From JAEVLT01 sp050496765 (GTDB taxonomy: Bacteria > Bacillota > Bacilli > Bacillales > Cytobacillaceae): a stretch of DNA of 64,000 nt. The stretch spans positions 372,001 to 436,000 of the forward strand of contig NZ_JBNWEO010000015.1 in NCBI RefSeq assembly GCF_050496765.1, in the 5' to 3' direction. Each line of letters begins with the position of its first letter. Position 1 is the stretch's first letter. The notes beneath the pieces were generated by a model. That model saw nothing but the letters and a program-made list of their open reading frames with translations. It made no database searches and had not been told where the DNA came from. Position numbers and translations under genes: made by a program. Shown piece after piece: positions 53,754-62,271 of this stretch.

Positions 53754-54995
53754 GTGGCCAAGCTTTTTACTGATATTGATTTGGATGGTTTGGGCTGTGG
53801 AATTGTGGCAAAATTGGCATTTGGCGACAAGGTGGATGTTTCGTACTGTTCATACCGAAATTTAAATCAAAGAGTGGAAGAGTTTTTAGAAAATCGAGAG
53901 TTTGACCAAGAGGAATTGTATATTACTGACCTTGCAGTGAACGAAGAAGTGGAGAAAAAATTAGCAAAACGGTTTCAAGAGGGAAAACACGTTCGCGTGA
54001 TCGATCACCATGTGACAGCTCTCCATTTTAACCAATATAAATGGGGACTTGTAAAGCCTGAATATTCATCAGGGAAAAAGACATGTGCGACCTCGTTGTT
54101 TTACGAGGATTTGCTCGAGCATAAAAAAATTAACCAAAACAAAAGTTTAGAGGAGTTTATTGACCTTGTTCGTCAATATGACACATGGGAATGGGATGAA
54201 AACAACAATGTGACGGCCAAACGGTTAAATGATTTATTTTATATTTTATCGAGGGAAAAATTAGAAGAAGAAATATTGCAGCGTATTGCCAGCAATTCGG
54301 AATCATTTTCTTTAACCGATACGGAAAACTTTGTTCTTGATTTAGAAGAAAGAAAAATTGACCGCTACATTCATTCGAAAAGCCGCCAGATTGTTCAGGC
54401 TTTTATTGATCCTTACTATATCGGAATCATTCATGCAGAGCAGTATTTATCTGAGCTTGGAAATGAATTAAATAAGCTTTATCCCCATTTGGATATGATT
54501 GTTTTACTCAATATGTCGTCAAAGAAAATAGGGTTCCGAACGATTCACGATACAGTGGATGTTGCAGCGTTTGCGAAAAAGTATGGAGGCGGAGGCCACC
54601 CGAAAGCCTCTGGGTGTGAGATGACCGAGGAAACGTTTAAAAAATTTGTTGCAGACGTTTTTGCCAAGCCGCCGTTGAAACCAGATCCTGAAAAAAACAG
54701 TTTAAATCTCAAGGAGGCTGATTATGGAACAGCCTACCAAAACCGGGAAGGGAAGAAATTTTACATCAAACTAACCAGGGAGCAAAAATATTTAATTGTG
54801 GCTCAAAATAGGATATTGGGTTTAACCTTTGGCACGTTTGATGAGGCGGAGCGGCTGCTTAAAAGACAATATGGCGTCTGGCTTAGCTATGACGATGAAT
54901 GTGTAAAGGATTTGGCAATTGCAAAACAGCTTCCGCCGGAGGCAGTTCGGAACCAATATCCGGAATTGATGAGAAAAAAATTAGAAATCAACTAA
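53754..54995 (+). CDS. nrnB: DHH-family oligoribonuclease NrnB
   Basis: A DHH/DHHA1 phosphoesterase of about 413 residues that degrades short RNA oligonucleotides (nanoRNA), as B. subtilis NrnB. Motifs are TDIDLDGLGCG, the DHH triad in RVIDHHVTALHF, a metal site in QYDTWEW and the DHHA1 motif YGGGGHPKASG. A C-terminal tail of about 100 residues follows. Three start codons cluster (GTG 53745, ATG 53748, GTG 53754); the last is favoured because GAAGGTGAT precedes it and the protein then begins MAKLFTDIDLDG. Confidence 0.88.
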   Translation: MAKLFTDIDLDGLGCGIVAKLAFGDKVDVSYCSYRNLNQRVEEFLENREFDQEELYITDLAVNEEVEKKLAKRFQEGKHVRVIDHHVTALHFNQYKWGLVKPEYSSGKKTCATSLFYEDLLEHKKINQNKSLEEFIDLVRQYDTWEWDENNNVTAKRLNDLFYILSREKLEEEILQRIASNSESFSLTDTENFVLDLEERKIDRYIHSKSRQIVQAFIDPYYIGIIHAEQYLSELGNELNKLYPHLDMIVLLNMSSKKIGFRTIHDTVDVAAFAKKYGGGGHPKASGCEMTEETFKKFVADVFAKPPLKPDPEKNSLNLKEADYGTAYQNREGKKFYIKLTREQKYLIVAQNRILGLTFGTFDEAERLLKRQYGVWLSYDDECVKDLAIAKQLPPEAVRNQYPELMRKKLEIN

Positions 54996-55002
54996 AACAA
55001 GA

Positions 55003-55044
55003 AAAAAAGGTTAGGGGCCATCAAAAGGAAACCTAACCTTTTTT
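55003..55044. terminator. Bidirectional terminator after nrnB
   Basis: A perfect 13-bp stem, AAAAAAGGTTAGG with CCTAACCTTTTTT, between convergent genes. Confidence 0.9.
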
Positions 55045-55048
55045 GCAT

Positions 55049-56065
55049 TTATTTATTGGGATTAAAGATTTCCGCCAGCAATTCATATGAATGCAGTCGC
55101 GCCTGATGATCATAAATTTGTGCGTTTACGATTATTTCATCTGCTACATTTTTATCGAGAAATGCCTGAAGCTGTTCTTTTACTGTTTCTTTGGAACCAA
55201 CTATGTTTGCAGCTTGCCGCTGTTGAAGCAATGCCTTCTCGTACTCAGTTGCCAATTCATCTATGTTATCAACTGGAGGCTGCAACTGACCCGGATTGTT
55301 GCGAATCAGACTTAAAAATTGCTGAGCCATTGAAGTTGCCAGCCGCTTTGCTTCCTCATCCGTATCCGCTGCGATCACATTGACTCCAACCATCGCATAT
55401 GGCTTTTCGAGCACTTCAGATGGCCGAAAGTTTCGGCGATAGAGTTCAAGCGCCTGTAAAGTGTTTTCTGGGGCAAAATGGCTTGCAAATGAGAAGGGCA
55501 ATCCGAGTTGGCCAGCCAGCTGGGCACTATAACCGCTTGATCCAAGCAGCCATATTGGGATGTCAGCGCCTTCTCCGGGAATTGCACGGACAAACCTTTT
55601 TCCTGATGGTTGTGCTTTAAAATACTCGCGCAGTTCGGCCAGCTGTTCAGGAAAATCCGAACCATCACTGCGGCGGTCACGTCTTAGTGCATGTGCTGTA
55701 AGCTGATCTGTCCCAGGTGCGCGTCCGAGTCCTAGATCAATTCTTCCTGGAAAAAGAGCGTCAAGCGTACCGAACTGTTCAGCAATCACTAGGGGGGCAT
55801 GATTCGGGAGCATCACTCCGCCGGAACCAACCCGGATTGTCGATGTATTTGCGGCTACATGTCCGATTGCAACAGCTGTGGCTGAGCTGGCAATTCCCGG
55901 CATACTGTGGTGCTCTGCCAGCCAATATCGGTGATAGCCCCACTTTTCAACATGGCGGGCTAAATCGGCTGTGTTTCTTAAGGCGATTGCAGGGGTACCG
56001 TCTTTTATAATCGGTGCTAGGTCAAGCACGGAAAAACGGGTATCACTTAATTGCTTTTGTACCAT
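55049..56065 (-). CDS. Luciferase-like flavin monooxygenase
   Basis: A 338-residue member of the bacterial luciferase-like (LLM) flavin-dependent oxidoreductases, MsnO8/YwcH type: SVLDLAPIIKDG, the RYWLAEHHSMPGIASSATAVAIGHVA strip, GSGGVMLPNHAPLVIAEQFGTLDALFPGRIDLGLGRAPG and LLGSSGYSAQLAGQLGL. It should bind FMNH2 and oxidise an unknown substrate. The frame extends to 56098, but the ATG at 56065 has AAGGAAG at good spacing and gives the normal family length. Confidence 0.88.
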   Translation of the reverse strand: MVQKQLSDTRFSVLDLAPIIKDGTPAIALRNTADLARHVEKWGYHRYWLAEHHSMPGIASSATAVAIGHVAANTSTIRVGSGGVMLPNHAPLVIAEQFGTLDALFPGRIDLGLGRAPGTDQLTAHALRRDRRSDGSDFPEQLAELREYFKAQPSGKRFVRAIPGEGADIPIWLLGSSGYSAQLAGQLGLPFSFASHFAPENTLQALELYRRNFRPSEVLEKPYAMVGVNVIAADTDEEAKRLATSMAQQFLSLIRNNPGQLQPPVDNIDELATEYEKALLQQRQAANIVGSKETVKEQLQAFLDKNVADEIIVNAQIYDHQARLHSYELLAEIFNPNK

Positions 56066-56098
56066 TTGAACATCTTCCTTTGCGAAAAAATCTTTCAA

Positions 56099-56435
56099 GA
56101 CTTCCTAAGAAATTCTATCAATAATAGGATGGGTTTCAAAACAATTTGTTTTCATTTGTAATTTTTTCTGAAAATAAAGACGGAAAGTCATATATCCGCT
56201 AGGTTAATTTACCTATTTTTAGGAAGTGGGCTTGGCTTAAGTTTAAAGTAAGGAATGTGTGGTAATGTATTTTGGCAGGAGTGTGCGGAAGGCTTGTTAT
56301 TCGAGTGAAAAACAGCAGTAACCACCCTGTCATAATAAAATTGTACAATTGGTTTTATGTGGGGTGCCAAATTGGTCAAGGGAAAGCAGAATTTGTAAAA
56401 AAGTCTTGGGAATTTTTCGTAATTGAGGTGATAGA
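56099..56435. other. 337-bp divergent intergenic region
   Basis: No gene is supported; an 80-codon reverse frame lacks any family resemblance. A perfect 12-bp palindrome AATTGTACAATT near 56338-56349 could be an operator for either neighbour. Confidence 0.4.
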
Positions 56436-57422
56436 ATGGGTTTAGCTTCAAATAGGAGTCAATATTTTGATAATGCGAAATTTATTTTGATTTTTTTAGT
56501 GGTATTTGGCCATGTGATCAGTCCGTTAAAGGGAAAAGACAATTTTCTATTTACGCTTTATACAACGATTTTCTTATTTCATATGCCTGCTTTTATCTTG
56601 ATTTCCGGGTATTTTGCGAAAGGATATCGGAAGAAAGGATACTTGCTAAAAGTAGCGAAAAAAATATTGCTACCCTATTTAATTTTTCAAGTTATTTATT
56701 CGTTATTTTATTATTGGAGCGGTCAGGAGGATTCACTAACCATTAACTTGCTGCGCCCTCACTGGACATTATGGTTCCTCTTAAGTGCATTTTGCTGGAA
56801 CGTTTTTCTATATCTTTTTGCCAAATTAAAATGGTATGGATTTGCCATCTCTCTATTGATGGGTGTTGGCATCGGTTATTTCGATCAAGTTGGCAGTTTT
56901 TTAAGTATTTCAAGGACTTTTGTGTTTTTTCCGTATTTTCTCCTTGGGTTTTTATTAAAGCCGGAACAATTGAAACGGCTAATAAAAGCAAAATTTTCCC
57001 TCCCAATTGGAATCGTCATTATGACTGCAACATTTATTTTATTTGGAACAGGTTTTCCGAAAGATTCCGTTTCCTGGCTTCTAGGGGATACATCGTATGC
57101 GGGAATGGGGGGCGAAGAGTGGACAGACGGCTTGATACGGGCATTGCAATACGCAGGAACATTGCTTGTTGTATTCAGCTTTTTGGCTTTGATTCCTTCA
57201 GCAGAATTTAAATTAACTGTTATTGGTGAACGAACGCTATATGTCTATCTTTTCCATGGATTTATTATACAACTAACAAAGGCATTTCTTTCAGACGATG
57301 CTTTGGATGCCATCTCCGGACAGTATTTCGTGCTGATCGTTTTCTCTTTCCTTATATGTTTATTGCTCGGAAGTTATTTGATCAAAAAATATACAAAGCC
57401 ATTAGTAGAATTACGACTATAA
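56436..57422 (+). CDS. Acyltransferase family 3 membrane protein
   Basis: A 328-residue membrane protein with about ten helices, of the acyltransferase-3 type (YkrP/YfiQ group). The catalytic-type histidine is in LVVFGHVISPL and the FHMPAFILISGYF and WTLWFLLSAFCWN motifs follow. Such proteins O-acetylate or succinylate cell-surface polymers. The acceptor is unknown. GAGGTG precedes the ATG. Confidence 0.85.
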   Translation: MGLASNRSQYFDNAKFILIFLVVFGHVISPLKGKDNFLFTLYTTIFLFHMPAFILISGYFAKGYRKKGYLLKVAKKILLPYLIFQVIYSLFYYWSGQEDSLTINLLRPHWTLWFLLSAFCWNVFLYLFAKLKWYGFAISLLMGVGIGYFDQVGSFLSISRTFVFFPYFLLGFLLKPEQLKRLIKAKFSLPIGIVIMTATFILFGTGFPKDSVSWLLGDTSYAGMGGEEWTDGLIRALQYAGTLLVVFSFLALIPSAEFKLTVIGERTLYVYLFHGFIIQLTKAFLSDDALDAISGQYFVLIVFSFLICLLLGSYLIKKYTKPLVELRL

Positions 57423-57428
57423 AGAAAG

Positions 57429-57476
57429 CTCGCCGATTGGCGAGTCTTTGGCGCTTCATGAAGCGTAGTTGCCCTT
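57429..57476 (-). repeat. Dispersed ~47-bp repeat, copy 2
   Basis: Reverse complement of the repeat at 16401-16447, with the CTCGCC/GGCGAG hairpin next to the acyltransferase stop, where it may also end that transcript. Confidence 0.8.
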
Positions 57477-57499
57477 AATGTGACAAAAAGGTGACAAAT

Positions 57500-57627
57500 A
57501 CGGATAAATGACGAAAGTCCGTGGATAAAAGAGAAAAGTCTGCGGATAAACGTTAAACATTCGCGGATAAATGTAAAAATTTCGCGGATATCTACAGAAA
57601 ACGCGCGGATAAAAAGGAACTCGCCAA
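57500..57627. repeat. Exact 21-bp-period tandem array
   Basis: GGATAAA starts at 57502, 57523, 57544, 57565, 57586 (as GGATATC) and 57607, always 21 bases apart; the other bases of each unit drift, usually with GC just before GGATAAA. Read on the minus strand it gives heptads around FIR in a 104-codon frame that lacks other coding signs. Confidence 0.85.
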
Positions 57628-57670
57628 AGTAAAGATAAACGATAAATATGTTATGTAAACTCGATAAAAT

Positions 57671-57711
57671 AACAAGAGAATCATCCATCCGTATATGGTG
57701 ATTCTCTTGTT
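57671..57711. terminator. Terminator of racA
   Basis: A perfect 13-bp stem, AACAAGAGAATCA with TGATTCTCTTGTT, around a 15-base loop, 12 bases beyond the racA stop on the minus strand. Confidence 0.8.
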
Positions 57712-57722
57712 ATCTGTGCATA

Positions 57723-58235
57723 TTAAAATCCAAACAAAAAACGGACAATGTTTTTCTTTTTTACCTTTCGAGGTTTTACTGGCTGGTCGAGAACAAGTGG
57801 TTTTTCGGATGTAGACTTTACTTTTCTTTCATTCTCCAGCACTTCGATACGGTGACAAAGAAGCTGAATCTGGTTTTGCAATTCCTCAATTTCTTGCCGA
57901 TGCTGTAATAGTTGATAGGATGCAACGGAATCGGCTTTGGCATTCAATTTAACCTCCAGTTCACCGATCCGGGCGGAAAGTTTTTCGATGCCTTCTTCGG
58001 AATGCTGTTTTACAACACCTTTTCGCGGTTTTTTCATATAGAGTGGGGCGATATCTTGGAGAAGAGCACCATTTTGAATCTGCTCCTGAATGGCTTTTAA
58101 AAGTTCAACATTTTCCTCGTTAAAAATATAATGCCCCCGCTCATTTTTATCCATTGGCAATTCCAATTGTTTAACCCAGCGCTGTACAGTGCTGATCGAT
58201 ACTCCCAGCATTCTTGCTACTTCACTCGAATTCAT
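57723..58235 (-). CDS. racA: RacA, chromosome-anchoring protein
   Basis: RacA binds near the origin and tethers it to the cell pole through DivIVA at the onset of sporulation. The 170-residue protein has a MerR-like helix-turn-helix (MNSSEVARMLGVSISTVQRWVKQLELPMDKNERGHY), a coiled coil at about 85-135 (EELQNQIQLLCHRIEVLENE) and a basic-aromatic tail (KKKNIVRFLFGF). B. subtilis RacA is 184 residues with the same plan. The ATG at 58235 follows GGAGGA at ideal spacing; the upstream ATG does not. Confidence 0.88.
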   Translation of the reverse strand: MNSSEVARMLGVSISTVQRWVKQLELPMDKNERGHYIFNEENVELLKAIQEQIQNGALLQDIAPLYMKKPRKGVVKQHSEEGIEKLSARIGELEVKLNAKADSVASYQLLQHRQEIEELQNQIQLLCHRIEVLENERKVKSTSEKPLVLDQPVKPRKVKKKNIVRFLFGF

Positions 58236-58291
58236 CCTGCATTCCTCCATTTATTTTTTAATTTTAATCCACTTTTACCATTCGTTCATAA

Positions 58292-59170
58292 TTACCAGAA
58301 TTGCCACCATTTTTTCATGCGCGAGGGAGCAGTTTCTCGAAAACTGGAGAGCATGGTTTGAAAAGCCATTTCGCGCTGACGGATTTCATGGCGAAACTGT
58401 TCAAGATCTTCTGCATAATTTTCCCGTTCTTTCTCAATCGTTTCAGTTAAAATCTCAATTCCATTATTTGTTGCATCGATATAATGAGCGAGTTCCTCGG
58501 ATGTTTCCGATAACTGTTTGGATAAAGTATAAATCTCTTCAGATGTCTCAAGTGCTTGACCGGCAATACGATCCGAAATCGTTTGATATGTTTCGGTTGT
58601 TTTTTCAGAAATTTTTTCAACCGCATCGGTCAATTCCGCCAATTCTGCTTGAGTGGTTGCACTTGATTTATAAATAGAATTAGACAATGATTTTACGGTG
58701 TGAAGCATGCCATTGGAGATTTCTTTCTTCACTTCATCGACTACTTCTTTTCGAACCACATTGCGAATCTCGTCCTTTACTTCGTTTAAGAATGTTTGCT
58801 TATACGTATCCATTGCAGCAAAGAATTCTTCTGAATGGCGATCAAGCTCTTCTTTTTCCATCAGTTCTTCAGGAAGAACGGTGATGGAAGTGGTTTCGAG
58901 CGGCTGTGGAATGAGTTCGACAACCGTTTCTTGTTTTTTCGCCACTTGTTTTTTTTGCCATAATTCCCGGATGGTGTGTCTTTTCGAATGTATTTGCGAA
59001 AGTTCTTTGATTTCGAATAAAAGTTCAAGCTCAGAATCTGTATAAAAACGTGCACCTTGTTTCGTTCGGGGAATTGTCAGCAAGCCTTCTAAATCTTTTT
59101 CCCACTGTTTCAGCTTGCTTGGGGGGACAGAAATTTTTTTGGAAACTTCGTTTAAGGTGTAAGCTTTCAT
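58292..59170 (-). CDS. MerR-type helix-turn-helix protein with long coiled coil (DUF3967-like)
   Basis: A 292-residue protein: MerR-like DNA-binding head (MKAYTLNEVSKKISVPPSKLKQWEKDLEG, GARFYTDSELELL), an acidic linker, then a long coiled coil from about 115 to 275 and a basic aromatic tail (SRMKKWWQFW). The plan parallels RacA next door at larger scale. Function is unknown. An in-frame TTG at 59182 is an alternative start. Confidence 0.75.
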   Translation of the reverse strand: MKAYTLNEVSKKISVPPSKLKQWEKDLEGLLTIPRTKQGARFYTDSELELLFEIKELSQIHSKRHTIRELWQKKQVAKKQETVVELIPQPLETTSITVLPEELMEKEELDRHSEEFFAAMDTYKQTFLNEVKDEIRNVVRKEVVDEVKKEISNGMLHTVKSLSNSIYKSSATTQAELAELTDAVEKISEKTTETYQTISDRIAGQALETSEEIYTLSKQLSETSEELAHYIDATNNGIEILTETIEKERENYAEDLEQFRHEIRQREMAFQTMLSSFRETAPSRMKKWWQFW

Positions 59171-59396
59171 TCCTTTTTTCAACCCTCTCTATATAAATCG
59201 ATCTATTATCTTATTCACCATTGTCCTGCCGGTTTTCCTGCCGGTTGACAAAAGCTATCAAAACAAGTGTCGATTCCCTAAATACCAACAAATTTTCCGG
59301 TTAATCAGGGCGTAGATTCGTGTTAAAAAAAGATTGTGAATACTTGTGGAGCGGATTAAAATAAAGTGGGAAACATATCAGGAGAGAAGGAACAGT

Positions 59397-60233
59397 ATGT
59401 GGGTTATTGCAGCGCTTATTACAACGTTGAGTTTTGGGGCAAACAATACGATTTTTAAATGGAGTACAGCAAAAGGTTTGTCGAAAGTACATATTCAGTT
59501 CTACTTTTATTTTGTCGCATTTTTGCTAACGGGTGGGTATGGCATCATTACTGGTACTTTTCGTTTGAATGGGCTCACCTTGATTTTGGGTACCGTGATC
59601 GGGGTTTTAAATGCAACGGGAAATATCCAAATGTCAAAGGCATTTGAAAAAGGGCCGGCCAGTTTAACTTCGCCTCTAATTGGCACAAACGCGATCTTGC
59701 CTATTTTAAGTGCAGGACTTATTTTTCACGAGCACATTACGAGTCTTCAATGGGTTGGAATTGTGGTAATGCTTGGATCTGCGGTAATCATTCAATACTC
59801 CCCATCAGCAAACCAAAATATCAACTATTTGCCATGGGTTATACGTGTGATCTTTGCTATTTTGGCTTTTGGAATGTTAGGGATCTTAATGAAGACAAGT
59901 TCGTATCTTCATATTGATTCCCTAAGCACACTTATTTCGATGTACGGTGGGGGAAGCGTTTATTTAGCTGTTATCAGTTTGCTGAAAAAAGAAAAATGGC
60001 GCCAGCACGAAGTTGCGACAGGGGCATTGGTCGGGTTGATCAGCATTCTTGGCTATAGTTTTTATTTTTACGCACTTAAAGTCGGGATCGCTAGCATTGT
60101 ATTTCCAATTGTGAGCCTAAATTGTCTTGTTGTCGTATTGGCGGGCTATTGGATCTTTAAAGAAAAATTAAAAATGTACCAAATTATCGGTGTCTTTTCC
60201 GCATTACTCGGCATTATCTTTACGAAGATTTAA
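59397..60233 (+). CDS. EamA/DMT-family transporter
   Basis: A 278-residue membrane protein with ten predicted helices and two EamA repeats (WVIAALITTLSFGANNTIFKW; the second repeat opens LPWVIRVIFAILAFGMLG). It ends with a lysine-flanked tail after helix ten. Substrate unknown. The ATG at 59397 follows AGAAGGAA; the upstream frame to 59346 lacks a ribosome site. A second DMT gene lies at 37,560-38,504. Confidence 0.87.
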   Translation: MWVIAALITTLSFGANNTIFKWSTAKGLSKVHIQFYFYFVAFLLTGGYGIITGTFRLNGLTLILGTVIGVLNATGNIQMSKAFEKGPASLTSPLIGTNAILPILSAGLIFHEHITSLQWVGIVVMLGSAVIIQYSPSANQNINYLPWVIRVIFAILAFGMLGILMKTSSYLHIDSLSTLISMYGGGSVYLAVISLLKKEKWRQHEVATGALVGLISILGYSFYFYALKVGIASIVFPIVSLNCLVVVLAGYWIFKEKLKMYQIIGVFSALLGIIFTKI

Positions 60234-60239
60234 GCTTAA

Positions 60240-60269
60240 AAACCGTTCCAGCTTTGGAACGGTTTTTTT
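60240..60269. terminator. Bidirectional terminator
   Basis: AAACCGTTCCA pairs with TTGGAACGGTTT and is followed by TTTTTT. Confidence 0.9.
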
Positions 60270-60935
60270 CTAAAGCTCTACTTTCTTGCTACCATTATCT
60301 TTTGGCAGTTTCTCGTAAAAAGCAGCAAGAGAAGCGGTATAGTATGGGATAATCCAGAGAAAAGCGATGCCGATTGTAAAGATTCCAATGATTGCCCAGC
60401 CGACAAAACTGAGCAACAGTAGAAAATAGTTTCCTTTATACCCATCCATCAATTTTCGGCTTTTAGTGATGGCTTCGTTTATTCCGATGTTCTGATCATC
60501 TTTTAAAATAAAATAAATTTGGGAGTATGCTATCGCTTTGATGATACCAGGGATAAGAAGCAGCAAACTCCATAAAATTGTGTACAATGTCGATAAAAAA
60601 TAGATCCCCAACACCTTAAAATAGATTGAGGCATCAAAGGCATGAAACAACTTTTTCACTGAAACAGGGTTGCTTCTTTCCATATCAAGAAAGACGGAGT
60701 AATAGCCATAAATCACTGGACTTAAGGCAATTGTAAAGATCCAGGAAACCAATTGTGCACCTGCTGGAGGATTGTCGCTATTGCTCCATGCGTTGAATCC
60801 CCCGCTAAAGAGAATTTCCATCAATAAGGGTATGAATGAATTAATGGCAAAAGTAAGAATTGAAAAAAGAATGGCCAAGCCCCATTTCCCTTTCAAAGCT
60901 TGTTTCGCTTCCCATTTTATTTCACGTATTTTCAA
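60270..60935 (-). CDS. DUF975 family membrane protein
   Basis: A 221-residue membrane protein with five or six helices. The start MKIREIKWEAKQALKGKWGLAI and the YSQIYFILKDDQNIGINEAITKSRKLMDGYKGNYFLL segment are typical of DUF975. Function is unknown. It lies 20 bases after the HAD gene on the same strand, so the two are likely co-transcribed. Confidence 0.88.
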   Translation of the reverse strand: MKIREIKWEAKQALKGKWGLAILFSILTFAINSFIPLLMEILFSGGFNAWSNSDNPPAGAQLVSWIFTIALSPVIYGYYSVFLDMERSNPVSVKKLFHAFDASIYFKVLGIYFLSTLYTILWSLLLLIPGIIKAIAYSQIYFILKDDQNIGINEAITKSRKLMDGYKGNYFLLLLSFVGWAIIGIFTIGIAFLWIIPYYTASLAAFYEKLPKDNGSKKVEL

Positions 60936-60955
60936 TATTTGTTTCCCCCTATTCG

Positions 60956-61744
60956 TTAACCAAGTAAAGCTAGTTGCTTTAAACCATTGTATATGCCGGA
61001 ATCTGTAACACTTGTCGTTTTATGTTTTGCAAATTTAAGTAATTCCGGGTGGGCATTGCCCATTGCAAAGCTTTCTCCGACGCTCTGCAGCATTTCTTTG
61101 TCATTTAATCCATCGCCAAAAGCGATAGCCGCTTCTTTTTCTATTCCTAGATGCTGTAAAACCTTCTGAATGCCGGCTCCCTTATTGACCGTATCACGAA
61201 TAACATCAAAGCAATGCTGCATTCCTTCAATGTTGACTTGAGACAAATGGATTCCGTTATTTTTTTCATAAAAAAATTGCTCGTTCTCCTTTAAATTGAT
61301 CAGCGTCATTCCTAATACGCGGTCACGAATAGCGGGAGAATACAGTTCATTTTGATAAAGGTGGAACTTTTTCATAAACTTTTCGACATCGGGGTTCTCC
61401 ATGGTTGTAAAAGCATTGGAATTGTTTGTATAAGCAACAATTTCATGATGGTGAACCGCAGCAATTTTAAAAAAGTCATCAACCGTTTCGGCTTGCATTG
61501 GTTGTTGAAAAAGATCATCTCCATTATAGATAGCATAAGCGCCATTATAACCAATGTAAGAGGAAATACCAAGTTCATCTGCCAGTTCTTTAATTTCATG
61601 GATCGGCCTGCCTGTTGCCAAAAAAACATCCAATCCTATTTTCTGTACCTCATAAACTGCTTTTTTTGTAGATGTTTCAATTTTGTCATCAGGTGTCAGG
61701 ATTGTACCGTCAATATCTAGAAAAAGTGCTTTAAATTGAGTCAT
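60956..61744 (-). CDS. Cof-type HAD-superfamily phosphatase
   Basis: A 262-residue Cof-type phosphatase with motif I ALFLDIDGTIL, motif II FLATGRP and motif IV AFGDGLNDKEML. It is a paralog of the gene at 14,804-15,592. The frame extends to 61795, but the ATG at 61744 has AGGAG nine bases before it and begins the conserved N-terminus MTQFKALFLD. Substrate unknown. Confidence 0.9.
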   Translation of the reverse strand: MTQFKALFLDIDGTILTPDDKIETSTKKAVYEVQKIGLDVFLATGRPIHEIKELADELGISSYIGYNGAYAIYNGDDLFQQPMQAETVDDFFKIAAVHHHEIVAYTNNSNAFTTMENPDVEKFMKKFHLYQNELYSPAIRDRVLGMTLINLKENEQFFYEKNNGIHLSQVNIEGMQHCFDVIRDTVNKGAGIQKVLQHLGIEKEAAIAFGDGLNDKEMLQSVGESFAMGNAHPELLKFAKHKTTSVTDSGIYNGLKQLALLG

Positions 61745-61917
61745 CTGCAATACTCCTATCACGATTATTCTATGTATCCTTCCATAGTCTAACATGTTTT
61801 GTCAATTATACCATAGCTGGCGGTTAAAAAAATTTGATGTTTGACTTGAGAATGAAAACCGATCATGAAAAAGAAGCTTTTAGCAAAATATTTATTTTTG
61901 TTTAATTTATTTAAAAA

Positions 61918-61948
61918 GGGTAAAAAGATCAGTAAGATCTTTTTACCC
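61918..61948 (-). terminator. Terminator of the small winged-helix gene
   Basis: A perfect 13-bp stem, GGGTAAAAAGATC with GATCTTTTTACCC, followed on the minus strand by TTTTT. Confidence 0.85.
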
Positions 61949-61949
61949 T

Positions 61950-62168
61950 TTATGGCAGTAAATAGATTTCATGGTAAGGAGGTTTTTCAAGCTTTGAGGA
62001 ATGTAGCTTTCCGTTTGCTACGAGGTCTTTCAAAGCCTGTTCCACTTCTGACACTTGAAGATCGAGAAGATTCGCGACTTTAACAGTTGAGATCGACATG
62101 CATTTCGGGCTTTTTGTTGATGAATGAATCATTCCTTGAATATAGCTGTATAGTTTTTCACGTTCCAA
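61950..62168 (-). CDS. Small winged-helix-like protein
   Basis: A 72-residue protein whose middle reads like a winged helix (STVKVANLLDLQVSEVEQALKDLVANGKLHSSKLEKPPYHEIYLL): recognition helix, then a two-strand wing. Such small proteins can be DNA-binding regulators. Its own strong terminator and its position divergent from the formate channel gene suggest a link, not proven. A frame on the other strand at 61865-62083 is a shadow. Confidence 0.65.
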   Translation of the reverse strand: MEREKLYSYIQGMIHSSTKSPKCMSISTVKVANLLDLQVSEVEQALKDLVANGKLHSSKLEKPPYHEIYLLP

Positions 62169-62271
62169 ACTGCTTCCCTTCTTTCTTTAAAAATTAGATC
62201 AGTTTCGAAGAACTATTAATAAAATTCCCATGGATGTAAATATTATTACAGAACGAATAGGAGGATCCAAT

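Noticed and set aside
57500..57627. CRISPR array
   Set aside because: The conserved part is only about 7-9 bases, the period is 21 and no cas genes are present.
57374..57688. 104-codon reverse frame with FIR heptads
   Set aside because: It is the 21-bp repeat read in frame and runs through the terminal repeat hairpin; no ribosome site was seen.
61865..62083. 72-codon plus-strand frame beginning MKKKLLAKYLFLF
   Set aside because: It runs through the perfect terminator hairpin at 61918-61948 and is antisense to the better-supported winged-helix gene.
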